NCBI GenBank assembly: GCA_035934385.1
Contig: DASYXY010000082.1
Span: 1-64,000, forward strand
Length of the DNA: 64,000 nt
Origin: CF-118 sp035934385
GTDB taxonomy: Bacteria; Chloroflexota; Dormibacteria; Dormibacterales; Dormibacteraceae
Direction: 5' to 3'
The translations under genes and the position numbers were made by a program. This document shows, one piece after another, positions 48,705-56,955 of this stretch. A model generated the notes under the pieces. That model had not been told where the DNA came from. It saw only the letters and a program-made list of their open reading frames with translations, and did no database searches. Every line of letters begins with the position of its first letter. Position 1 is the first letter of the stretch.

Positions 48705-49819
48705 GGCTGGGGCGCGCTGACCAGCTCCCAGTGCACTCCGCCGTCGGCGGTTACCGCCAGCCTGCTGAGCTGGGTTTTGCGACTCGACGTCAGGATCGCC
48801 CACGCGTGATACGGGTCGACGGCCCCGCCGATGTCGAACTGCCAGCCGTCGGGCAGCCCCGAATCGGGGATCAGAGTCCACAGGCCCCCGCCGTCGGCAC
48901 TCGTGTACACGGAGCCGGCGCCGAGGATCCACCAGTGGTCGGGATCGACGAATGACACGGCTTCCGGCACCGGCAACCTGGTCGGAAACTGCACACCCCG
49001 CCAGCTGTCGCCGCCGTCGAGCGTCCTGTAGGCGCCGATCACGTGCCCGGCGCCGTCGCTGACGAACGCGATCAGTGAGGTCTCGGTGACGCGCTTCACC
49101 GCCGTCTGATACCGAGCGCCCGAAACGTCGGGTTGCAGGAGCGATATCCGCCGCCAGGACGTGCCGCAGTCCAGCGATACGAACACCACGGCCGGCGTGT
49201 TCAGGGCGGAGGCGGCGCCCATCCATCCTTCGCAGAGGTTGTTGAAGGTTGACGTCTGCGGCCTGAGCACTGCCTGCGCCACACCCGACGCCAGTGGCGC
49301 CACTCCGATCTCCCGCCATGTCTTGCCTCCGTCGGTCGTCCGGTAGAGGCGTTCGGATCCTGCCTTGAGCGTCTGCGCCCAGCCATTCGTCGGGTCGGCG
49401 AAGTTCACGTACGGTTGCGAGCCCGGGACCCGGATCGGAAACCAGTGATCTCCGCCGTCTACCGTGCTGTACGAGAAGCCTGCGTAGGCAAAGCCGTGAG
49501 TGGCATCGAAGAAGTGCAGGTAAGGGCGGTCGCCTTTGGCCCTGCCGACGTACTGCTTGTACCAGCTGGCGGCGCCGTCGGTGGTGTGAAAGATGAAGAA
49601 ACGCGTTGTGAGCGCGCTGTAGTCGACGACCAGCGCCCAGCCCAGCGTGGGTTTGATGAAGTCATAGGTTGGCGTGAACGGTCCGGTAAGCGCGGAGGTC
49701 AGCTGAGGGCCGGCCTGACTCACCGGCCACGGAAACTGTGGTTTGGCGTACCAGATGCCGGCCACCGCGATGATGGCCAGGGCGGCCCCAATCACGGCCA
49801 CGCGTCTAGCTGCGGACAC
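48701..49819 (-). CDS. Ycf48-like membrane-anchored BNR/propeller protein, copy 1
   Basis: A 372-residue paralogue of the downstream gene, sharing GPFTPTYDFIKPTLGWALVV, the STVDGGDHWFPIRVPG and RTTDGGKTWREIGV repeats and the ending SRLAVTADGGVHWELVSAPQ. The N-terminal helix (VAVIGAALAIIAVAGIWYA) anchors it. The GTG chosen has AAGGAGG directly upstream (spacing short, so the exact start is uncertain) and overlaps the flavoprotein stop by 14 bases, placing the pair in that operon. A role in assembling or stabilising a membrane-near complex is inferred only from Ycf48. Confidence 0.78.
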   Translation of the reverse strand: MSAARRVAVIGAALAIIAVAGIWYAKPQFPWPVSQAGPQLTSALTGPFTPTYDFIKPTLGWALVVDYSALTTRFFIFHTTDGAASWYKQYVGRAKGDRPYLHFFDATHGFAYAGFSYSTVDGGDHWFPIRVPGSQPYVNFADPTNGWAQTLKAGSERLYRTTDGGKTWREIGVAPLASGVAQAVLRPQTSTFNNLCEGWMGAASALNTPAVVFVSLDCGTSWRRISLLQPDVSGARYQTAVKRVTETSLIAFVSDGAGHVIGAYRTLDGGDSWRGVQFPTRLPVPEAVSFVDPDHWWILGAGSVYTSADGGGLWTLIPDSGLPDGWQFDIGGAVDPYHAWAILTSSRKTQLSRLAVTADGGVHWELVSAPQP

Positions 49820-52223
49820 GGCCTCCTTGCGGATCGTATAGCGGCTCGGGCGCGATGTGGCCGGGAATCCATGAGCCGAAAACCTCGACCTCGACCGCTG
49901 TTCCTGTCTCCATGCCCGCGGGCACAAAGGCATACGCGATCGACTTGCCTACCGAGTAGCCGTAGCCGCCGCCGGTGACTCGGCCCGCGATCTCGCCGCC
50001 GATGCGCACCGGCTCGGAGCCGAGCGCCACCGACCGCGGATCGTCGAGCACGAGGCACGCAAGTCGACTGCCCGCCGGCGACTCGCGCTTCTTGAGCAGC
50101 GCCGCCCGGCCGTTGAACTCGCCCTTGTCGAGCTTCACGCAGAAGCCGAGGCCCGCTTGATAAGGGTCGACCTCGGGCCCGATGTCGGAGCCCCACACGC
50201 GGTAGCCCTTCTCGAGTCGCATCGAATCGACCGCCTTGTAGCCGCCGCCAATCAGGCCATGTGCAGCCCCGGCCTCCCAGGCGACGTCCCACAGTCGCAA
50301 TCCGAACTCCGCCGGGCAGTAGAGCTCCCAACCAAGCTCACCTACATAGGTCACGCGGAGCGCGAGGCAGGGCACCGGACCGACCGGCAGATCGCGCGCG
50401 GTCATGTACGGAAACGCCGCGTTCGAGATATCGACGGGGGTCAGGGATTGAAGGATGGCTCGCGCCTTCGGACCCCACAGCCCGATGCACGCATACGCTG
50501 ACGTGACGTCCTCCACGTGCACCGACCCATCGCGCGGGGCGTGCTCGCTGATGAAGGAAAGGTCGTGGCGACCGAACGCGGTGCCGGTGACGATTCGAAA
50601 TCGATCCTCGGCCAGCCGCGTCACCGTGAAGTCACACTCGATGCCGCCGTCAGCGTTGAGCATCTGGGTGTACGTGAGGCGGCCCACGCCGCGCGCCACC
50701 TGGTTGTCGCAGAGCCGCTCCAGGAATGCGGCTGCACCCGAGCCGCGAACCTCGATCTTGGCGAACGACGTGAAGTCGAACAGACCGGCGGCCTCGCGGC
50801 ACCCGCGGTGCTCGGCCTCGATGGCCGGCGACCACAGCCGTCCGGCCCAGCCGCGCGGCCGCATCGATTCGTCACCCTTCTTGGCGTTGGGCTCGAACCA
50901 GTTGACCCGCTCCCAACCGGACTTCTCGCCGAACGCCGCGCCGAGCTCGCGCAGCCGCGGATACGCCGGCGATGTTCGCAGCGGCCTGCCGGCGCCGCGC
51001 TCGTGGCCTGGATACTTCACGTCGTAATAGGTCGAGTAGATCTCGACAGTTCGCGCGAGCGTGTAGTCGCGGCTCATGTAGTGGCGGCCGAAACGTCGCG
51101 AGTCCATCTCCCACGCGTCGATCTCCGGCCTTCCGTTCACGATCCACTCGGCCACCAGCCTGCCCATGCCGCCTGCCCCGGCCAGGCCGTGGGCACAGAA
51201 GCCGGCCGCGACCCAGAAGCCGCGCACCTCCGTCGGGCCGAGGATGAACTCGCCGTCGGGTGTGAATGCCTCGGGGCCGTTGACCAGGCGGACCACCTCC
51301 GCGTCCTTCAGTGAAGGCACGCGGGTGATCGCGTTCTGCATCAACGGCTCGAAGCGATCCCAGTCCTCGGTCAGCAACCGTCCGTTGAAGTCGGCGGGGA
51401 TGCCGTCGAGTCCCCATGGCGCCGGATCGCGTTCGTAACCGCCCATCACCAGGCCGCCGGATTCCGGCCGGAAGTAGACGAGGAGGGACGGGTCGCGCAT
51501 CGTGGGCATGTCGAGCCGCAGGCCCGACGGCTTCGTGATCAGGTACTCGTGGGCCATGGGGATGATCGGAACCACGACGCCCACCAGGCGCCCGATCTCC
51601 GGCGCGAACATGCCACCGGCGTTGACGACCAGCTCGGTGTCGATCGTTCCTTTGTCGGTGACGACGCGGCGGACCTCGCCCGCGCCGGCGTCGATTGCCG
51701 TGACTCGGGTGTCCTCGCAGATCTCAGCGCCGCGCCGCCGCGCCCCCTCGACCAGCGCGAACGTCAGCTGGCTCGGGTCGATGTAGCCGTCGGTGGGCAG
51801 GTAGGCAGCGCCCTGCACGCCGTCTTTGGACATCGGCGGGAAGAGGCGCTGCGCCTCGTCCGCCGAGATGAGCTCCAGCGGCAGGCCGAACGTCTTCGCC
51901 CACCCTGCCTGCCGCGCGAGCTCCTCCATGCGCTCGGCGCTCGACGCCAGCCGCAGCGATCCCACCTCGTGCCAGCCGGTCTCGAGCCCGACCTCTGCAC
52001 GCAGGTTTCGGTACAGGTCGACCGAGTTCATCATCATCCGGGTCAAGCTCAGCGAGCCGCGCAGCTGCCCGACGAGGCCGGCGGAGTGGAACGTCGAGCC
52101 GGACGTGATGCGGGCGCGCTCGACGAGGACTGTGTCGGTCCAGCCCAGGCGCGCAAGCCAGTAGAGGATCGACGCGCCGCCGACACCGCCACCGATGACG
52201 ACGGCGCGTGCATGTGTTCTCAA
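49806..52223 (-). CDS. Dimethylglycine/sarcosine dehydrogenase-type FAD + GcvT protein
   Basis: An 805-residue fusion. The first about 375 residues are a DAO-fold FAD domain (AVVIGGGVGGASILYWLARL, dinucleotide motif at residues 8-13; TSGSTFHSAGLVGQLRGS is the covalent-FAD-type His region). The rest is a FAO-type linker and a GcvT/folate domain (TFARTVEIY..., GLFDFTSFAKIEVRGSGAAA, GELGWELYCPAEFGLRLWDV, RLEKGYRVWGSDIGPEVDPY). Such enzymes oxidise dimethylglycine, sarcosine or a related N-methyl amine and pass the C1 unit to tetrahydrofolate. It follows an APC permease and precedes two propeller genes. Confidence 0.9.
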   Translation of the reverse strand: MRTHARAVVIGGGVGGASILYWLARLGWTDTVLVERARITSGSTFHSAGLVGQLRGSLSLTRMMMNSVDLYRNLRAEVGLETGWHEVGSLRLASSAERMEELARQAGWAKTFGLPLELISADEAQRLFPPMSKDGVQGAAYLPTDGYIDPSQLTFALVEGARRRGAEICEDTRVTAIDAGAGEVRRVVTDKGTIDTELVVNAGGMFAPEIGRLVGVVVPIIPMAHEYLITKPSGLRLDMPTMRDPSLLVYFRPESGGLVMGGYERDPAPWGLDGIPADFNGRLLTEDWDRFEPLMQNAITRVPSLKDAEVVRLVNGPEAFTPDGEFILGPTEVRGFWVAAGFCAHGLAGAGGMGRLVAEWIVNGRPEIDAWEMDSRRFGRHYMSRDYTLARTVEIYSTYYDVKYPGHERGAGRPLRTSPAYPRLRELGAAFGEKSGWERVNWFEPNAKKGDESMRPRGWAGRLWSPAIEAEHRGCREAAGLFDFTSFAKIEVRGSGAAAFLERLCDNQVARGVGRLTYTQMLNADGGIECDFTVTRLAEDRFRIVTGTAFGRHDLSFISEHAPRDGSVHVEDVTSAYACIGLWGPKARAILQSLTPVDISNAAFPYMTARDLPVGPVPCLALRVTYVGELGWELYCPAEFGLRLWDVAWEAGAAHGLIGGGYKAVDSMRLEKGYRVWGSDIGPEVDPYQAGLGFCVKLDKGEFNGRAALLKKRESPAGSRLACLVLDDPRSVALGSEPVRIGGEIAGRVTGGGYGYSVGKSIAYAFVPAGMETGTAVEVEVFGSWIPGHIAPEPLYDPQGGRVRS

Positions 52224-52267
52224 GTCAGGACAACAGTAGGGGCCGGGTCGCCCCGGCCCCTATCGGG

Positions 52268-53833
52268 TTATCTCGCTGCTGCTTCGGCCGGCAGCACTGC
52301 CTTGGTTTCAGGTGCGTTTCGCTGAGCGATCACGTAGTAGATGACTCCGACGAGGAGGATCAATCCCAGCGTCAATTCGTAAAGGGGAACTCCGGCGAGC
52401 GGCCCTGTGTAGGTCGCGCCGTTGGAGCCGGTGCTGATCAGGAAGCTCAGCGGCGGGTTCTGGGCGCCGACTGTCACGTCGCGCGGCCACAGGAAGTTGA
52501 CCTCCATCGCCACACCCCATACCAGGCCGAGGATGTTGACGATGGTGCCCCACTGGCCGAGCTTGAACGGCGCCGACTCTTTCGGCCAGCCGCGGAACCG
52601 GGCCAAGAGGATGGCGATGTTGCCGAGGATGTAGGAGAGGTAGATCATCCCCGTGGCGCCGATGGCGATGAGGCCAGCGCCGGCGTAGTAGATGAGTGGT
52701 AGGGCGGCCAGGACGCCGATCACGATGCACGTGCCGATCGGGGTGTGCAGTGAGGGGCTGACCCGGTTGAAGTACGAGCCTCCCGGCAGCTTGCCGTCGC
52801 GCGCCATGCCGAACGCCAGCCGGATGGTCGACGTCTGGATCGCCAGACAGCACACATAGATGGCGGCGAACACGACGAACAGGTAGAGGTTGGCGGCCCA
52901 TCCCGGGAAGTTCGCCTGGATGATCGTGATCAGCGGGAAGGGATCCTTGCCGGCGTTGATGTCGGCGACGAACTTGCTCATGTCTCCGGGGACCGCGACG
53001 ATCACCGCGATCAGGAAGATCGCGCCAATGATCGCGGCGCCGATGATCGCCGCGAGGACGGCGCGTGGCGCTTCCCGACGCGGATTCTTAGTTTCCTCGG
53101 CGAGCGTGCTGGCGGTGTCGAAGCCGTAGATGACGAACAGCGACATGAACATCGCCGCGAGGAAGACGCCGGCCTGGTTGTTGAAGCCTGAGCCGAGGTA
53201 GCTGAAGTCGGTGAAGCTGGAGGCGGACTGGTGGTGGTAGAAGAGAAGCAGCACCAACGCGAACACGACCATGCCGAGGATCTCGAAGACGACGCCCGTG
53301 TTGTTGACGAACGCCACGATCCGCACACCGAAAATGCTGAGCAGGGTCGTGCTCAGGAGAACCAGCGCCGCGACGTTGCGCTCGGTGTTGAAGTCGGTGC
53401 CGATGTTGGTGCCAAAGACGTTGTTGATGAGAGGGATGAGGACCAGCGGCACGGTGGCCACGACGGCCGCCACGGTGAGGACGCCGGCAAACAGGTAGAT
53501 CCAGCCGGTGAACCAGGCATAAGTCCGGTTGGAGAGGTACTTTGTCCACTGGTAGACGGAGCCCGCCACCGGGAAGTGCGAGCTGACCTCGGCGAAGTTG
53601 AGACCGATGATCAGCTGCCCGACAACGACGATCGGCCAGCTCCAGAAGAAGGCCGGCCCGGCGAGGGAGATGCCGAGGATGAACAGGGTGAAGATTCCGG
53701 TTGACGGCGAGATGTACGAGAACGCGACGGCGAAGCTCGAATAGACGCCGAGGACGCGCCTCAGCTCCTGCTTGTAGCCGAATCTCGCCAGGTCGGCAAC
53801 GTCAGCATGCTCGGCCTGCTGTGTGACACTCAA
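52268..53833 (-). CDS. APC-family amino acid/amine permease
   Basis: A 521-residue membrane protein with 12 or more helices: the N-terminal RRVLGVYSSFAVAFSYISPS and GWIYLFAGVLTVAAVVATVP, then the APC pattern WSWPIVVVGQLIIGLNFAEV and GFDTASTLAEETKNPRREAP. AEETKNP is the conserved motif of the APC amino acid/choline transporter group. It probably imports an amino acid or methylated amine used by the flavoprotein encoded next. The start is TTG with GGAGGGG six bases before it; TTGACG and GATAGG lie upstream as a possible promoter. Confidence 0.88.
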   Translation of the reverse strand: MSVTQQAEHADVADLARFGYKQELRRVLGVYSSFAVAFSYISPSTGIFTLFILGISLAGPAFFWSWPIVVVGQLIIGLNFAEVSSHFPVAGSVYQWTKYLSNRTYAWFTGWIYLFAGVLTVAAVVATVPLVLIPLINNVFGTNIGTDFNTERNVAALVLLSTTLLSIFGVRIVAFVNNTGVVFEILGMVVFALVLLLFYHHQSASSFTDFSYLGSGFNNQAGVFLAAMFMSLFVIYGFDTASTLAEETKNPRREAPRAVLAAIIGAAIIGAIFLIAVIVAVPGDMSKFVADINAGKDPFPLITIIQANFPGWAANLYLFVVFAAIYVCCLAIQTSTIRLAFGMARDGKLPGGSYFNRVSPSLHTPIGTCIVIGVLAALPLIYYAGAGLIAIGATGMIYLSYILGNIAILLARFRGWPKESAPFKLGQWGTIVNILGLVWGVAMEVNFLWPRDVTVGAQNPPLSFLISTGSNGATYTGPLAGVPLYELTLGLILLVGVIYYVIAQRNAPETKAVLPAEAAAR

Positions 53834-53955
53834 GTGACACCCCTCCCCGGCGTCCCGCCGCCGAAACGTCTGTTACAGAGTTGGGCCGGAACCTATCACT
53901 GGTTAGCAAAACCGTCAACCGAGCGGTACTCCGGCTGGAGGCCCTCACCCCAGAT

Positions 53956-53981
53956 CCCTCTCCCGCTCGAGCGGGAGAGGG
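53956..53981. repeat. 26-bp perfect palindrome
   Basis: CCCTCTCCCGCTC followed by its exact complement GAGCGGGAGAGGG. It lies downstream of the DAO-type oxidase gene and upstream of the permease promoter; the type is common between genes in GC-rich bacteria as a terminator or REP-like element. No U-tract on either side. Confidence 0.6.
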
Positions 53982-53990
53982 TGCCTTGAC

Positions 53991-55418
53991 CTACGGCCCC
54001 AGTAAATAGCCCAGGCGCCGCGGCATGTGGGCGACCAGAGACGCCAGCGGGTTCGGCCGCTCGCCCCGCTCCTCCGCCGTGTCGAACGAGATGATCGCCC
54101 GCCGCACCGCCGCCGCCCCGATCGAGCGGAGCGGCTCGGGCGGAAACAGCTTCATCCTGGCGTTGACGAGCGGCAGCCGCGTCACGTCGGTGTCCGCGCC
54201 CGTCACCAGGTCGGCCAGCACCCGGCCCGCCAGGTGTGACGGCGCGACTCCGTTGCCCGTGTAGCCGATCGCGTAGTGGATGCCTCCGCCGAGGCTCCCG
54301 AACGCAGGCAGGTGGGTCGAGGACACGTCGATGGGGCCGCCCCAGGCGTCGACGATGGGCACCTCTGACCAGCTCGGGAAGAAACGCCGGAAGCCTTCGG
54401 CCGTCTCCCGAACGGCTCGCACGTCGCTCGTGAAAATGTCCGAGATCCGCGCCGAAGCTCGGCCGCCCCCGCCTCCGAAAGCGATCCGGCCTTCCGGCGT
54501 CGTCCGAAAGTAGCGCACCGAGTGCCGCAGATCGGTGATGAGCTCGCCGCCGGTCCAGCCGATCGCCTCGAGCTTCTCCGGCGCGGGCTCGGTGAGCACG
54601 ATGTAGCTGCTCCAGGCGGCGATCCGGCGCGCCAGCTGTGGCCAGGCCATCCCCCAGGCGTTGACGGCCAGCACAGCATTCCTTGCCTGCACGACTCCGC
54701 CATCGGTCACCACCTCTGGCCCCGCTTCGATCCGCCGCGCGGTGGTGCCCTCGTGGATCGTCACGCCCAGGTCGAGCACCACTCGGCGGAGGCCGCGCGC
54801 GAGCAGGGCGGGCTGCACCTGCGCGCCGTCGCGCATGAACGCTCCGCTGCGGAACGTAGGCGAGGCGCAGCGGCGTTGAACCTCCTCACGCGTCAGCGTC
54901 CGCAGCTCATCCGCCACTCCGGCGGCGGCTGCGGATCGGACCATCTCCTCGCACAGCCGCTCGTGGCGCGGCCCGGTGGCGGCGAACATGTAGCCGGCCT
55001 TCCGGAACCACGCGTCGACGCGGTGCTCGTGGCAGAAGGCGCCGATCGCATCGATGGAGGACGACAGCGCGCGGCACGCGCGGATGGCGGCCTCGGCGCC
55101 GAACATCTGGGTCAGCGAGTCGAGCTCGTCCCACCAGCCGCTGGCGAATCCGCCGTTGCGGCCGCTGGGCCCGCCGCCGCAGATGTCCTGCTCCAGGATC
55201 AAGACGCCGAGGTGCGGGTGATGCTTCGCCAGCTGGTAGGCGGTCCACAGGCCCGTGAAGCCGCCGCCCACGATCACGACGTCGGCCGTTTTGTCCCCCG
55301 ACAGGGGAGGGCACGGTTTGGCGTCCTCGGTGGCGAGCGCCTCGCGCAGCCACCAGCTGCGCTGCGCGCCAGGCGTCAGCGCCGCGCCGGTCAGGTTCAG
55401 GTGCTCGAGTGCCGGCAC
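53991..55418 (-). CDS. DAO-type FAD amine oxidase (gamma-glutamylputrescine oxidase-like)
   Basis: A 475-residue flavoprotein: FAD motif DVVIVGGGFTGLWTAYQLAK (from about residue 47), GRNGGFASGWWDELDSLTQM and the C-terminal YAIGYTGNGVAPSHLAGRVL. SWWLREAL near the N terminus is like the S-Y-W-xxx motif of PuuB-type oxidases. It likely oxidises a primary or secondary amine (such as gamma-glutamylputrescine) to an aldehyde plus ammonia and H2O2. The start lies inside the dispersed palindromic repeat: GTG at 55418 has GAGGAG five bases before it; GTG at 55424 is also in frame. Confidence 0.83.
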   Translation of the reverse strand: MPALEHLNLTGAALTPGAQRSWWLREALATEDAKPCPPLSGDKTADVVIVGGGFTGLWTAYQLAKHHPHLGVLILEQDICGGGPSGRNGGFASGWWDELDSLTQMFGAEAAIRACRALSSSIDAIGAFCHEHRVDAWFRKAGYMFAATGPRHERLCEEMVRSAAAAGVADELRTLTREEVQRRCASPTFRSGAFMRDGAQVQPALLARGLRRVVLDLGVTIHEGTTARRIEAGPEVVTDGGVVQARNAVLAVNAWGMAWPQLARRIAAWSSYIVLTEPAPEKLEAIGWTGGELITDLRHSVRYFRTTPEGRIAFGGGGGRASARISDIFTSDVRAVRETAEGFRRFFPSWSEVPIVDAWGGPIDVSSTHLPAFGSLGGGIHYAIGYTGNGVAPSHLAGRVLADLVTGADTDVTRLPLVNARMKLFPPEPLRSIGAAAVRRAIISFDTAEERGERPNPLASLVAHMPRRLGYLLGP

Positions 55419-55463
55419 TCGCACTCCTCAGTCGCTGTTTCGGGCGCCCAGTGCCGGCACTCG
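55403..55463. repeat. Dispersed double-palindrome repeat, copy B
   Basis: CGAGTGCCGGCACTCG (55406-55421) and CAGTGCCGGCACTCG (55449-55463), with GCCCGAAA on the opposite strand between them. In inverted orientation it matches copy A at 7503-7564 in order and spacing. It supplies the start region of the oxidase gene. Confidence 0.7.
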
Positions 55464-55477
55464 CACCAGTTGGGCGA

Positions 55478-56851
55478 CTACTCGCGCAAGTCGCGCGCCA
55501 TCTCGGCGAAGTTGTCGACGTACTTCTGCACGTCGTCCACCGAGTGCTGGACCGACAGCGTCCAGTTCTCCTCCGCGCCGGGGGCCATCAGCACGCCGCG
55601 GTTGCACTGGTAGAGCCAGCTGAGGTACGCGAAGTTCTTGTCGATGTCGAGGTAGTCGCGGTAGTTGCGGACGCGCTGCCTGCGGTAGGTCACGCAGCCG
55701 CGCGCCGCAAGTGTCGTGACGTGGAACGGAAGCCCATGCTCCTTGATGACCGAGTCGAGAGCACCCTGGAGGGTCTCCGCGAGCGCGTCGAAATGCGCGT
55801 AAGCAGAAGGCGTGAGGATCTCGGTGAGGGTCGTTCGCGAGGCGGCCATCGTGAGCGGATTGCCGTTGAACGTTCCCATCTGCGCCACGCGCTTCTGCTC
55901 GATGACGCCCATGACGTCGGCGCGGCCACCGACGGCGCCGCACGGAAGTCCGCCACCGATGGCCTTGGCCAGCGCCACCAGGTCGGGCGTCACACCGAAG
56001 CGCTCCGTCGCGCCGCCGGGCGCGATCGTGACTCCGGTCTTGACCTCATCGAAGATCAACAGCGCGCCGTGCTTGTGGGCGAGGTCGCGTAGGGCACCGA
56101 GGTAGCCCTCGTCCGGAAGCACGATGCCGACGTTCATCATCGCGGGCTCGACGATCACCGCCGCCACCTCGCCGCGGTGCCTCTCGAACGCCTTTTCCAT
56201 CGCCGGCAGGTCGTTGAACGGCACGACGGTGGTGAGCTCGACCACGGCGCGCGGGATGCCCTCGCTCTGCGGAACCGACGCCGGCGCGTCCGCCGGTCCC
56301 ATCTCGTCCGGGGGCGGCTCGACCGACACCATCAGGGCGTCGTGATGGCCGTGGTAGCTGGCTTCGATCTTCAGGATCCGCTCGCGGCCGGTGAATCCGC
56401 GCGCGATCCGAACCGCGTCAAGCGTGGATTCGGTGCCGGAGTTGGTGAAGCGCCACTGCGGCTGCTTGAAGCGCCGGGCCAGCTCCCTGGCGACCAGCAC
56501 GCCGTCCTCCACGGGCTGGGCGAAATGCGAGCCGCGGTTTATCTGCTTGGTGACCGCGTCGGCGATCTTCGGGTGGGCGTGGCCGACCACCATGACGCCG
56601 AACCCGTTGTGGAAATCGATGTACTCGTTGCCGTCGACGTCCCAAACCCGGCTGCCCTTGCCGTGATCGGCGAACACCGGCTGCGGCGCCGAATCCTGGA
56701 ATGATGAAGGCACTCCTCGAGGCAGCACCTCGCGCGCGTCATTCCACAGCTCGTGCGAGCGCGGTCGGGCGTTCCGGAACCGCTCCTCCTCGCGCTTGAT
56801 CAGCTCGGTGACCCGGACCTTCGAGACCTCCTGGGTGGTCGGAGCAGCCAT
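55478..56851 (-). CDS. Class III aminotransferase, glutamate-1-semialdehyde mutase-like
   Basis: A 457-residue PLP enzyme: DVDGNEYIDFHNGFGVMVVG, TNSGTESTLDAVRIARGFTG, ASYHGHHDALMVSVEPP, DEVKTGVTIAPGGATERFGV and the PLP Lys in LAKAIGGGLPCGAVGG. The GHHD and IGGGLP spellings place it with the HemL-like branch, but length and amine context suggest it is an omega-amino acid transaminase rather than a haem enzyme. Substrate uncertain. It is upstream of the FAD oxidase on the same strand, with the palindromic repeat between. Confidence 0.85.
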   Translation of the reverse strand: MAAPTTQEVSKVRVTELIKREEERFRNARPRSHELWNDAREVLPRGVPSSFQDSAPQPVFADHGKGSRVWDVDGNEYIDFHNGFGVMVVGHAHPKIADAVTKQINRGSHFAQPVEDGVLVARELARRFKQPQWRFTNSGTESTLDAVRIARGFTGRERILKIEASYHGHHDALMVSVEPPPDEMGPADAPASVPQSEGIPRAVVELTTVVPFNDLPAMEKAFERHRGEVAAVIVEPAMMNVGIVLPDEGYLGALRDLAHKHGALLIFDEVKTGVTIAPGGATERFGVTPDLVALAKAIGGGLPCGAVGGRADVMGVIEQKRVAQMGTFNGNPLTMAASRTTLTEILTPSAYAHFDALAETLQGALDSVIKEHGLPFHVTTLAARGCVTYRRQRVRNYRDYLDIDKNFAYLSWLYQCNRGVLMAPGAEENWTLSVQHSVDDVQKYVDNFAEMARDLRE

Positions 56852-56883
56852 GCGTCTTGTACCTCTCCCGACTCGGGCCGAAC

Positions 56884-56912
56884 TTGACAGGGGTGGTCGA
56901 CGGCCCTCTAAT
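56884..56912 (+). promoter_or_regulatory. Sigma-70 promoter of the second APC permease
   Basis: TTGACA (56884-56889) and TCTAAT (56907-56912) with exactly 17 bases between them, followed by a leader of about 40 bases with GGGGGTG before the ATG. This is one of the best-matching promoters in the window. Confidence 0.75.
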
Positions 56913-56955
56913 TGTCGCGATTTAACCGGGCCGTCACTTCTGGGGGTGAACGTGT

